In this document: piece by piece, positions 39,555-47,713 of the stretch
Position numbering within the stretch: the stretch's first letter is position 1
How the letters are laid out: the number at the start of each line of letters is the position of its first letter
Source: Gemmatimonadota bacterium
Lineage (GTDB): Bacteria > Gemmatimonadota > Gemmatimonadetes > Longimicrobiales > Gaopeijiaceae
Direction of reading: 5' to 3'
DNA length: 64,000 nucleotides
Assembly: GCA_022822325.1 (NCBI GenBank)
Contig: JAJEBW010000025.1
Span: forward strand, 1-64,000
Position numbers and translations under genes: made by a program
The notes under the pieces: generated by a model
Seen by the model: the letters and a program-made list of their open reading frames with translations, nothing else
What the model was told of the DNA's origin: nothing
The model's database searches: none

Positions 39555-39950
39555 ATGAATAGAGCCATGAGCGACCGGGAGAAAGTCCTGGTGGCCACCG
39601 CCAGGCTCGCCGCCCACTATGTCGACGCCGCTCTCGGGGCGGGTGCGACCGGCGAAGAGATCGGCGCGGCGCTCCGCCGGATCGCGTCGGATGCCGGGGA
39701 GTTCGAGATCCTGATCACCGACGAGGAGGGACGCATCGTGCTGGGAACGGATCACATCGGCTTCGTCTTCCCGACCGATCCCGGCGCCGAAACCCAGTCG
39801 GCGCCATTCGCGGCGCTTCTGGACGGGTCCGAGACGATTGTGGTCCAGGATCCGCAGCCGCGCGAGGCGGATGGCAAGCTCTTCCAGTATGTCGGGGTGG
39901 GCGGCATCGACCGGCCGCGGATCGTGCAGATCGGAGTGTCGGCGGGCTGA
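39555..39950 (+). CDS. Small protein, possible stand-alone Cache/PAS-like sensory fold
   Basis: ARLAAHYVDAALGAGATGEEIGAALRRIASDAGEFEILITDEEGRIVLGTD; no TM or effector domain seen. Confidence 0.5.
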   Translation: MNRAMSDREKVLVATARLAAHYVDAALGAGATGEEIGAALRRIASDAGEFEILITDEEGRIVLGTDHIGFVFPTDPGAETQSAPFAALLDGSETIVVQDPQPREADGKLFQYVGVGGIDRPRIVQIGVSAG

Positions 39951-40035
39951 AACGAAACGGCGCGACTGCGAGACGGTCCACCGCCGGATCGCCCCTTCCG
40001 GGTCGTCGCGTTTCCTCGCGCGGAACCGGCAAGGT

Positions 40036-41133
40036 TCAGTCGCCGGATCTTGCGGCCCGGTTTTGCGGCGCAGGACGAGTGGCGGCAGAAACGGGGTCCT
40101 GTCTCGCCCAGCCGCGCATTGCCACCGTGCCGCGGGGCCCGAGCGCTTCGACAACCCGCTCCTCCCCCGACGCCAAATGTTTCCCGGAAGCGGGATCGCC
40201 GCGCCTCCCTTCGCCGCGCCTCCCTTCGCCGCGCCCCCCTTCGCCGCGCCCCCCGCCCTCCGCTCCACCTCCCTCCACCGGGCCCTCCTCCCCATCCGCC
40301 GCACCCTGGCCAGCCTCCGCCGCACCCCGTCCCACCAGTTCAATCGGCCGATCGACGAAGAGCGGCGCCAGCGCGCGGTAACGGAAACGGACGATGCGCG
40401 CGGACGAGCGGCGCCGGGCCGCGTCCAGAAGAAGCAGCGCCGTCAGCGGGCCATGCACGAGGAGGCCGGGGTAGTCCTCGCGGCCGGTCACGTAGCGGTG
40501 GTCGTAGTGGATGCGGTGGCTGTTCCAGGTCAGCGCCGAAAACTGAAAGAGGGTGACGGGGGTGGGCAGGAAGATCTCGCTCCAGAGGGGCGGGGGCGGG
40601 GAGAGAGGGGCGGCCCGCGGCCCGGCGGCGGCGTTCGCACCGGAGTTCGCGGACGTTTCGGCCCTTGCGCTGCCCGCCTCGCGATAAACGATCACCTGGT
40701 CCTCTTCCACGCAGAGGCGACCGTCCTGGCGCAACTCCTGGCCAATCGTCACAAAGAGGAGGCGACCGCGCTTCCCCCGCTTCTCCTTCGCTTCCCTCAC
40801 AAAGGACCGCAGCTCCGCCTCCCGGCCGATCCGCACCGGAGAGCGCTCGCGCAAGACGCCGCCCGCCCACATGCGCCGCGGCAGATCCGTTTCGGGCATG
40901 AAGCCCCCGCGCGGGATATGGCCATCGACCGCCAAATGCGATATGGGAACGACCGACCGGAAGTAGAGCCAGTGCCAACCCAGCGGCAGCCGGTCCCCAA
41001 GGTTGACCTTTGAGGGTTCTCGGTCGAGGAGACCGACCATGGCCGTCGCGGGCCAGAGATCGATCCGGTCCCGCCGGCAGATCACCCGGTGCGCCTGCGG
41101 GATTCCCTTCAGCGTCGTTGGCGGCCGGGTCAT
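40036..41133 (-). CDS. FAS1-like/MaoC-family dehydratase (mesaconyl- or itaconyl-CoA hydratase-like)
   Basis: LFQFSALTWNSHRIHYDHRYVTGREDYPGLLVHGPLTALLLLD; ATGA overlap with preceding gene. Confidence 0.8.
   Translation of the reverse strand: MTRPPTTLKGIPQAHRVICRRDRIDLWPATAMVGLLDREPSKVNLGDRLPLGWHWLYFRSVVPISHLAVDGHIPRGGFMPETDLPRRMWAGGVLRERSPVRIGREAELRSFVREAKEKRGKRGRLLFVTIGQELRQDGRLCVEEDQVIVYREAGSARAETSANSGANAAAGPRAAPLSPPPPLWSEIFLPTPVTLFQFSALTWNSHRIHYDHRYVTGREDYPGLLVHGPLTALLLLDAARRRSSARIVRFRYRALAPLFVDRPIELVGRGAAEAGQGAADGEEGPVEGGGAEGGGRGEGGRGEGRRGEGRRGDPASGKHLASGEERVVEALGPRGTVAMRGWARQDPVSAATRPAPQNRAARSGD
40201..40260. repeat. 15-bp tandem repeat encoding (GEGRR/GEGGR)n insertion in MaoC-like protein
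   Basis: gcgcctcccttcgcc x2, gcgccccccttcgcc, then a degenerate copy. Confidence 0.9.
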
Positions 41134-42035
41134 CGGGCAGTCCCCTTCGGCTTCGCTCTCGCCAGCACCCTGCGCGCGGCCTCCACCACCGGACGGTCCA
41201 CCATCTTCCCGGCCAGCGCCACGGCGGCCCCCTCCGCCCGGCGGTCCGCCTCCACAATGCGGCGCGCTCTCGTCACCTCCGCGGCCGAGGGCGCGAAGGC
41301 CTCGTGAATCGGCCCGATCTGCGCGGGATGAATCGCCAGCTTTCCCACGAACCCCAGCCGCCGCGCCCGCTTGGCCTCGAGACGCACCGTGGCCAGATTG
41401 CGAAAATCGCGCCGCGGCATGTCGATCGCGACCGTCCCGGCCAGCGCCGCCGCGTGAACCACCCGGCAGCGCGCGTAAAGGAGCGTCTCCCAACCCGCCT
41501 CGGCGCCCAGCTCCACGGCGAGATCGAAGCCGCCGAAGACCAGAGCGGCCACCCTGCCCGATGCGGCCGCGATCTCGGTCGCCTTCTCCAGCCCGGCCAC
41601 CGTCTCGATCAGCGGCAGCAGGGGCGCGCCGGCGGCAACCTCTGCCACCCGTTCGACATCGTGCGCGGAACGCACCTTGGGGATCATCAAAGTGACGCCG
41701 GGGATCGTCGCCAGGTCGCGTTTGCCGTCGTCGCTGCGGGGGTCGTTCACCCGCACAATGAGGCCGGGTCGCTCGGAGGGGTCCGGTCCACCGGCCGACC
41801 CGGGTCCATCGGCGCTTCCGGCCACTTCGGAGTCCGTCGTCTCCCCCTGCCCCACCCATCCGTCCCTCGCGAGCGCCGCCAGAAACCCCGCTACGGTCCT
41901 GCGGGCCACCGACTTGCTCGGCGCCGCCACCGCGTCCTCCAGATCGATGCACACCGCGTCCGCGCCGGCGAACAGCGCCTTGGCGAAACGGTCGGGACGG
42001 TCTCCCGGCACGAAGAGGATGGAGCGGGGGTTCAT
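41130..42035 (-). CDS. HpcH/HpaI aldolase/CitE-like CoA-ester lyase
   Basis: RSILFVPGDRPDRFAKALFAGADAVCIDLEDAV; MIPKVRSAHDV; LPLIETVAGL. Confidence 0.9.
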   Translation of the reverse strand: MNPRSILFVPGDRPDRFAKALFAGADAVCIDLEDAVAAPSKSVARRTVAGFLAALARDGWVGQGETTDSEVAGSADGPGSAGGPDPSERPGLIVRVNDPRSDDGKRDLATIPGVTLMIPKVRSAHDVERVAEVAAGAPLLPLIETVAGLEKATEIAAASGRVAALVFGGFDLAVELGAEAGWETLLYARCRVVHAAALAGTVAIDMPRRDFRNLATVRLEAKRARRLGFVGKLAIHPAQIGPIHEAFAPSAAEVTRARRIVEADRRAEGAAVALAGKMVDRPVVEAARRVLARAKPKGTAR

Positions 42036-42045
42036 GGGCAGTAAT

Positions 42046-43194
42046 CTAAAACGACCGCGGCATCCCCAGCACATGCGTCGCCACATGGCTCAGGATCAGG
42101 TTGTTCGCCACCGGGGCCACCATGTACAGCCGCGCCTCGCGGAACTTGCGCTCGATCCCGTACTCCGACGCCATTCCCCAACCGCCGAAGGTGTCCATGG
42201 CCACATTGGCCGCCTTCCAGGCCGCCCGCGACGCCAGGTACTTGGCCATGTTCGGACCCTCACCGCGCGTCTCGCCGTCGTCGTAGGCGCGGGCCGCCTG
42301 GTCGCGCACCGCAGCCGCGGCCCGGATCTGCATGTAGGCGTCGGCGATCGGGAACTGGACGCCCTGGTTCGCGCCGATCTCGCGGCCAAAGACCCTGCGG
42401 GCGCTTGCATAGTCGGATGCGCGGTCGATGAAGTGGAGGCCGTCGCCGATCGATTCCGACGCGAGGAGAATCCGCTCCGCGTTCATCCCCGAGATGATGT
42501 AGCGAAAGCCCCGGCCCTCCTCGCCGATGCGGTTTGCGACGGGAATCTCCAGGTCGTCGAAGTGGATTTCGCAGCTCTCGTGATTGATCATCGTGTCGAT
42601 CGGCGCCACCCGGATGCGGTCCCCCGCCTCGCGCAGATCCACCAGGAAGACCGACAACCCGGCGGTGCGCTTCCGGCCCTCGGCCGGCGGAGTCGTGCGG
42701 GCGAGCAGAATCATCAGGTCGGACTGGCGAACCCGCGAGATGAAGACCTTCTGGCCATTGACAATGTAGCGGTCGCCCTCGCGTCTGGCGAAGGTGCGGA
42801 TGCGGGTCGTGTCGGAGCCGGCGTCGGGTTCGGTCACGGCGAAGGCCTGGAGGCGGAGCTCGCCCGAGGCGATTCCGGGCAGGAATTTGCGCTTCTGCTC
42901 GTCGGAGCCATGCCGCAACAGGGTCCCCATCGTGTACATCTGAGCATGACAGGCCCCCGAATTCGCGCCGGAGCGGTTGATTTCCTCCAGAATCAGCGAC
43001 GCCTCGGTCATCCCCAGCCCCATTCCGCCGTACTCCTCCGGGACGAGACAAGCCAGGTAGCCCGCCTCGGTCAGCGCGTCGACGAACTCGCGCGGATAGG
43101 AGCGGGCCCGGTCGGCGGCCTGCCAGTAGTCGTTGCCGAAGTCGGCGCAGAGGGCGCGGATGGCGGATCGGAGTTGGGCGCGGGGGACTTTCAT
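42046..43194 (-). CDS. Acyl-CoA dehydrogenase
   Basis: LQAFAVTEPDAGSDTTRIRTFARREGDRYIVNGQKVFISR; MDTFGGWGMASEYGIERKFREARLYMVAPVANNLILSH. Confidence 0.95.
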   Translation of the reverse strand: MKVPRAQLRSAIRALCADFGNDYWQAADRARSYPREFVDALTEAGYLACLVPEEYGGMGLGMTEASLILEEINRSGANSGACHAQMYTMGTLLRHGSDEQKRKFLPGIASGELRLQAFAVTEPDAGSDTTRIRTFARREGDRYIVNGQKVFISRVRQSDLMILLARTTPPAEGRKRTAGLSVFLVDLREAGDRIRVAPIDTMINHESCEIHFDDLEIPVANRIGEEGRGFRYIISGMNAERILLASESIGDGLHFIDRASDYASARRVFGREIGANQGVQFPIADAYMQIRAAAAVRDQAARAYDDGETRGEGPNMAKYLASRAAWKAANVAMDTFGGWGMASEYGIERKFREARLYMVAPVANNLILSHVATHVLGMPRSF

Positions 43195-43496
43195 GGGGAA
43201 AACCGGACGGGCTGCGTGGCGGGGCCATAGGGATCAAGCAGAGCATCGAAACAGGAAAATCGGCGGTGCGATTGCGGATTTTCCATGAAAGGGGCGCAAA
43301 CAGGGGGGTGTGGCCGACAACCAGGGACGCCGCATGGAATCCCGAGCTCCGCGGCCGCTTGAGCGATCGAAGGTCGAGGATTTTTGGACGGACCATGGAG
43401 CGAGTATATTCGCCTGGACAGACACCCACAACGCCAGGACCGCGGACGCCACGGCCGACCCCCAAGTGGCCGGGAGCCCGCGTTGGAGGAATCGCA

Positions 43497-44384
43497 ATGC
43501 CAACCCGCACCGGAAACCTCGCCATCTGCGCTCTCGCGCTGGCCACGCTGGCCGGCGGTTGCGAGTTCTACCAGACGCGGCAGGCGCGCGATGCCTGCAC
43601 CGAGGCGTATCAGGACGCGACGCCACCCTGGTCGACGATTCGCGCCGCTGACCGCTGCGTCACCCTCCTGTATCCGCGTCCGGCAAGCGCGGAGGTGACC
43701 GAACGGCCCGAGGCTCTCCACGACCATCGGCTTCTCCTGAGTGCCTGGCTGGACGATCACCAGGCGGCGCTCGGCGACGCGGAGGGCATGGTTACGGCCC
43801 GCTTTGCCCTGGACGCCGAAGGAGCGGTGCGCGATCCGCGCGTTCTCCTGGGTTCGGGCGTGGATGCGCTTGACGCCGCCGTGCTGGCGCTGTCCGCAGA
43901 CTTCGCCTTTGCGCGCGACCCCGAAGAGGCGGACGGCGAACTGACGATGGAGTACGTCGTCGGATTCCGCGGCGGCGACGGGCCCTCGGCCACCCCCGGC
44001 CCGGAAGCGCAGGACGCGGAAAATCGGGACGCTCCGGAGAGCGCGCGCCCGCAACCCTCTGTCGCCAGGGTGACGGTGTACGAGCTGGAGGATTCTTCGG
44101 AAGACGAGCCGAAGTGGAGGATCGACGTCGTCGGCCCGCTCCGGGGCTACAGCGGCGTATACGAGCTCACCTGGAGGCACGCCGACGACGAACCCGCCCG
44201 GCAAATGACCATTCCCGCAACCGCCGTCGTGCCGGATTCGGCCGCGGCTCTGGAGCGCCGCATCGCCGCCCGGTTCGGCGACGACTTTCCGGCGGCGGGG
44301 ACCGTGCGGTCGCTGCTGCGCAGCCACGATCCCGAAAACCAGCCCGAGCAGGAAAGCGACGCCGTCACGCCATCACCCGCCTGA
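43497..44384 (+). CDS. Lipoprotein with TonB C-terminal-like region
   Basis: LATLAGGC lipobox; VTARFALDAEGAVRDPRVLLGSGVDALDAAVLAL. Confidence 0.5.
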   Translation: MPTRTGNLAICALALATLAGGCEFYQTRQARDACTEAYQDATPPWSTIRAADRCVTLLYPRPASAEVTERPEALHDHRLLLSAWLDDHQAALGDAEGMVTARFALDAEGAVRDPRVLLGSGVDALDAAVLALSADFAFARDPEEADGELTMEYVVGFRGGDGPSATPGPEAQDAENRDAPESARPQPSVARVTVYELEDSSEDEPKWRIDVVGPLRGYSGVYELTWRHADDEPARQMTIPATAVVPDSAAALERRIAARFGDDFPAAGTVRSLLRSHDPENQPEQESDAVTPSPA

Positions 44385-44481
44385 CACGCGACACCCTTGC
44401 CAATCCCGATCACACCCTGGTCACGGCCGACGCCGCGCTCCTCCGCTGCCCGGACATCCGCTCGATGCCTGCCGGTTGAGG

Positions 44482-46905
44482 CTATCCCTCCCCTTCCAGC
44501 ACCGCGTCGATGCGCACGATGGCGTCGGCGAAGTGCAGCCGCGTGGCGCGGTGGGAAGATCCGCCGGAGGCGGTCGCAAGCTCGCCACGCAGAGTTCCAA
44601 GCTGGTCGCGCAGGAATGGGGCCACATCCGACTGCATCGCCTCTTCATCCTCCATCAATTCTCCGACCCGCTGAAGCCAGGCGCGCTGCAGATTGCGCCG
44701 GTAGGCATCCGTGGCGCTGCCCGAAGTCGCCTCCGACCAGATCCCGGCGCGAAGATCGTCGAGCATCTCGCCCAACGAGTAGGCGTCGTCGCCATGGAAG
44801 GTCTCCTGTTCGACCAGTCGCTTCATGCGGGCCACATTGAGCACCTGGTTCAGCGCCCCGGTCTGGCGGGTGCGCACGAGCTCGACCGCCCCCGTGCCCT
44901 GGAAGCGATCGAGGATATCGGCCTCCAGGAGCCATTCGGGGGTGGCGAAGACCTGCCGATTCAGATATTCCAGCGCCCGTTCCTGGCGATCGCGCTCGAC
45001 CATCTCCCAGGGAACGCCATCCTGCCCCTGGCGCTTGCGCGTCTGCACAACGCCTCCGATGTTGGCCACAACATGACCGGTGTAGCGTCCCCACTGGCCG
45101 ACGACGTTGTTGTACAGCTCCTCGAGCTGCGCGTAGTCCTCGCCCTCCTGGTAGCTCCATTCGATGAGATTGTCGACAATGCGCTTCAGATTCTCGACGC
45201 CGTAGTCCGATGCGCGCATGGCGTCGTCCCCGATGGCCTCGGTCAGCGCGGTCGGGTCGGAACCGGTCGGGCTTGAGAAGCGATAGACCGGATCTTCCTG
45301 CTTCTCCACCACCATGTTGCGCAATGCTTCACGCTCGGTGTAGCGATCCTGGCCGGCGTAGTGCCGGTATCCCCACTCGATGGAGAACTTGTCGTAGGGC
45401 CCCACCACCGGCATGAAGCAGGTGTCGTCGCCGGGTTGCGCCACATAGTTGAAGCGCGCGTAGTCCATGATCGTGGACGCCACCCCGTTCTCGCAGACAA
45501 AGCGGGTGCGCAACTGATCGACCGTATAGTAGGACGATCCCTGCATGTTGTGCGGCAATCCGAGCGTGTGCCCCACCTCGTGCGCCGAGACGAAGCGGAT
45601 GAGCTCGCCCATCACCTCGTCGTCGAAGCGGATGCCGCGGGCCTGTTCGTTGGCCGCCGCGGTCTGAATGAAGAACCAGTTGCGCAGCAGATTCATCACA
45701 TTGTGGTACCACTGGATGTCGCTCTCGAGGATTTCGCCGGTGCGCGGGTCGTGCACATGCGGACCCGAGGCGTTCTGCACGGACGAGGCCAGGTAGCGGA
45801 TGACCGAATAGCGCGCGTCCTCGGGGTTCCAGTCGGGATCGTCGGCGGGGGGGTCGGCGGCGACGATGGCGTTGCTGAAGCCGGCCTCCTCGAAGGCGAC
45901 CTGCCAGTCTTCCACCCCCTGCTTGAGGTAGGGCGCCCACTTGGGCGGCGTGGCCGGATCGATGTAGAAGACGATCGGCTTGACCGGATCCACCAGCTCG
46001 CCGCGCGCATAGGCCGCGGGGTCGCTCGGTTCCAGCCGCCAGCGCGTGACGAAACACTCCGTGACCGCCCGCTGTTCGTCCAGCCCGTAGTCGATCTGGC
46101 TTGTGCTGAAATAGCCGACGCGTTCGTCGCAGAGACGGGGCTCCATCGGATCGTCGGGCAGGATGAGCATCGAGTGATGCATCTCCATCGACAACGTGTT
46201 GCTCTGGCCATTCGTGGGGGCCGAGGTCGCGTCGTAGGTGAGGACGCGCCGGACCTCCACATTGGTCGGGAAGGCGGTCGCGCGCACGATATGGGTTCGG
46301 TCGCCATCGACGCGGCGCACCCCGTAGGCCGTCCGGCGGGACTTCTGCAGGCCGAGCAGGGTGATGTCGGATGTGAAGAGATCGGTGACCTCCACCACCA
46401 CCGCGGTCGAGTCGTCGTTCATGACTTCGATGTCGAAGGCCGCGACGATCGGCTCGAAGTTGGAGTTGCGCACCGCACCCGCGATCGCCGTCGAGTCCCC
46501 CGCGAAGTTGTCGTAGCTGACCAGCCGCAGCAGGATGCGTTCGCCATTGCGTTCCCAACGCACCGTGGAGGTGTTGACCTTCGAGCCGCCGTAGCCGACC
46601 CCGTCCGGAGTGCGCGCCACCCGGGTGAGGAGCAGCATCTCGCGGTCGATCATATTCAGCGGAATCTCGTAGAAGAGATCGCCGTCGATCATGTGGGTGT
46701 CGAAGAGGCCTCGCGAGGTGATGGCGTCTTCGGTGATGACGTCGTCGTAGGAGCGGGTCGCTTCCTGCTCGTCCTCGTCGTCGCCGCCCGCGGCTTCCTG
46801 CTCCTGGGCGGCCAGAGGGGCGGGGACGAAGGGGAGGGGGAGGGATGCGAGGCCGAGGGCGAGGATGAGGGTGGCCGCGAGGGAGATCGGGGTCGAACTG
46901 CGCAT
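44482..46905 (-). CDS. Exported zinc-dependent metalloprotease (DUF5117/DUF4953-like)
   Basis: SAHEVGHTLGLPHNMQGSSYYTVDQLRTRF zinc site; KPIVFYIDPATPPKWAPYLKQGVEDWQVAFEEAGFSNAI. Confidence 0.92.
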   Translation of the reverse strand: MRSSTPISLAATLILALGLASLPLPFVPAPLAAQEQEAAGGDDEDEQEATRSYDDVITEDAITSRGLFDTHMIDGDLFYEIPLNMIDREMLLLTRVARTPDGVGYGGSKVNTSTVRWERNGERILLRLVSYDNFAGDSTAIAGAVRNSNFEPIVAAFDIEVMNDDSTAVVVEVTDLFTSDITLLGLQKSRRTAYGVRRVDGDRTHIVRATAFPTNVEVRRVLTYDATSAPTNGQSNTLSMEMHHSMLILPDDPMEPRLCDERVGYFSTSQIDYGLDEQRAVTECFVTRWRLEPSDPAAYARGELVDPVKPIVFYIDPATPPKWAPYLKQGVEDWQVAFEEAGFSNAIVAADPPADDPDWNPEDARYSVIRYLASSVQNASGPHVHDPRTGEILESDIQWYHNVMNLLRNWFFIQTAAANEQARGIRFDDEVMGELIRFVSAHEVGHTLGLPHNMQGSSYYTVDQLRTRFVCENGVASTIMDYARFNYVAQPGDDTCFMPVVGPYDKFSIEWGYRHYAGQDRYTEREALRNMVVEKQEDPVYRFSSPTGSDPTALTEAIGDDAMRASDYGVENLKRIVDNLIEWSYQEGEDYAQLEELYNNVVGQWGRYTGHVVANIGGVVQTRKRQGQDGVPWEMVERDRQERALEYLNRQVFATPEWLLEADILDRFQGTGAVELVRTRQTGALNQVLNVARMKRLVEQETFHGDDAYSLGEMLDDLRAGIWSEATSGSATDAYRRNLQRAWLQRVGELMEDEEAMQSDVAPFLRDQLGTLRGELATASGGSSHRATRLHFADAIVRIDAVLEGEG

Positions 46906-47139
46906 GATACCACTTTCCGTTCGGTGGGCGGGAGTGCGCCGCAAGTGCGGGATTGGCCGGAGGAAGTGTACGCGGTGCGAGACGCGGGGGCCAGTGCGGC
47001 GATGGTCCGCCACGATCATGAGTCTCTCAGCGCGGTCGGGGCGCCACCCGCTCGCGGCAACCCAACCGGGCGCGGGAGGACCCCTCGCCGGGAGTTCCTC
47101 CGTCACCGAGCTTTCGTTGTACATGAGCGCGGTCGCCGC

Positions 47140-47470
47140 CTCCAGCCATGGACACGCCCGTCACCCTCATTCCCCTTCCGTCGTCGCGGACGCCGATCAG
47201 GTCCAGCGGTAGCTCGGTCACCCCGTCGGCGGTGAAGCGCACCGCGATCGTGGCCCGTCCGGCGATCTCGTCGGTGTCGTCGCGCAGGGTGAGCTCGAAG
47301 CGGTACGACTCGATGTCGATGCCGGGCCGGCTGGGTCCGGGCGCGGCGAGGTGGCCGGGGTTGGGCGCGGTCGCAACGAGGACGCAGACGAGAAGGAGCG
47401 GGATCGGGGCCGTGAAGAGGAGGTGGGGGAGGGAGGGCGGCGGTGGCTGTGCGGGACGGTAGCTGCGCAT
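47140..47470 (-). pseudogene. Truncated M1-family aminopeptidase N-terminus
   Basis: Signal-like start then IDIESYRFELTLRDDTDEIAGRATIAVRFTADGVTELPLDLIGV...; homology ends abruptly about 47150, no catalytic HExxH follows. Confidence 0.65.
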
Positions 47471-47713
47471 GGGGCTTCCCTGTTCAGTGCGGCGGCGGAT
47501 GCGGAACCGCGCGCCAAGGCGCGAGGAATCCGAAAACCCTCATCCTGGGCCACGGGGGCGCGGTCTCGTCAGGTCGGCGTTGCGGCGCGGCTGGCCGCGA
47601 ATCGCCTCTCCCGAGAGATTCCTCCGACGATCCCGCGGCGGCGGCGCCGTGGCCACGGCGATCCCGGCCCCGGCGGCCTTGCCACGCGCCACCCCTTCCT
47701 GTAGCCATCCAGA

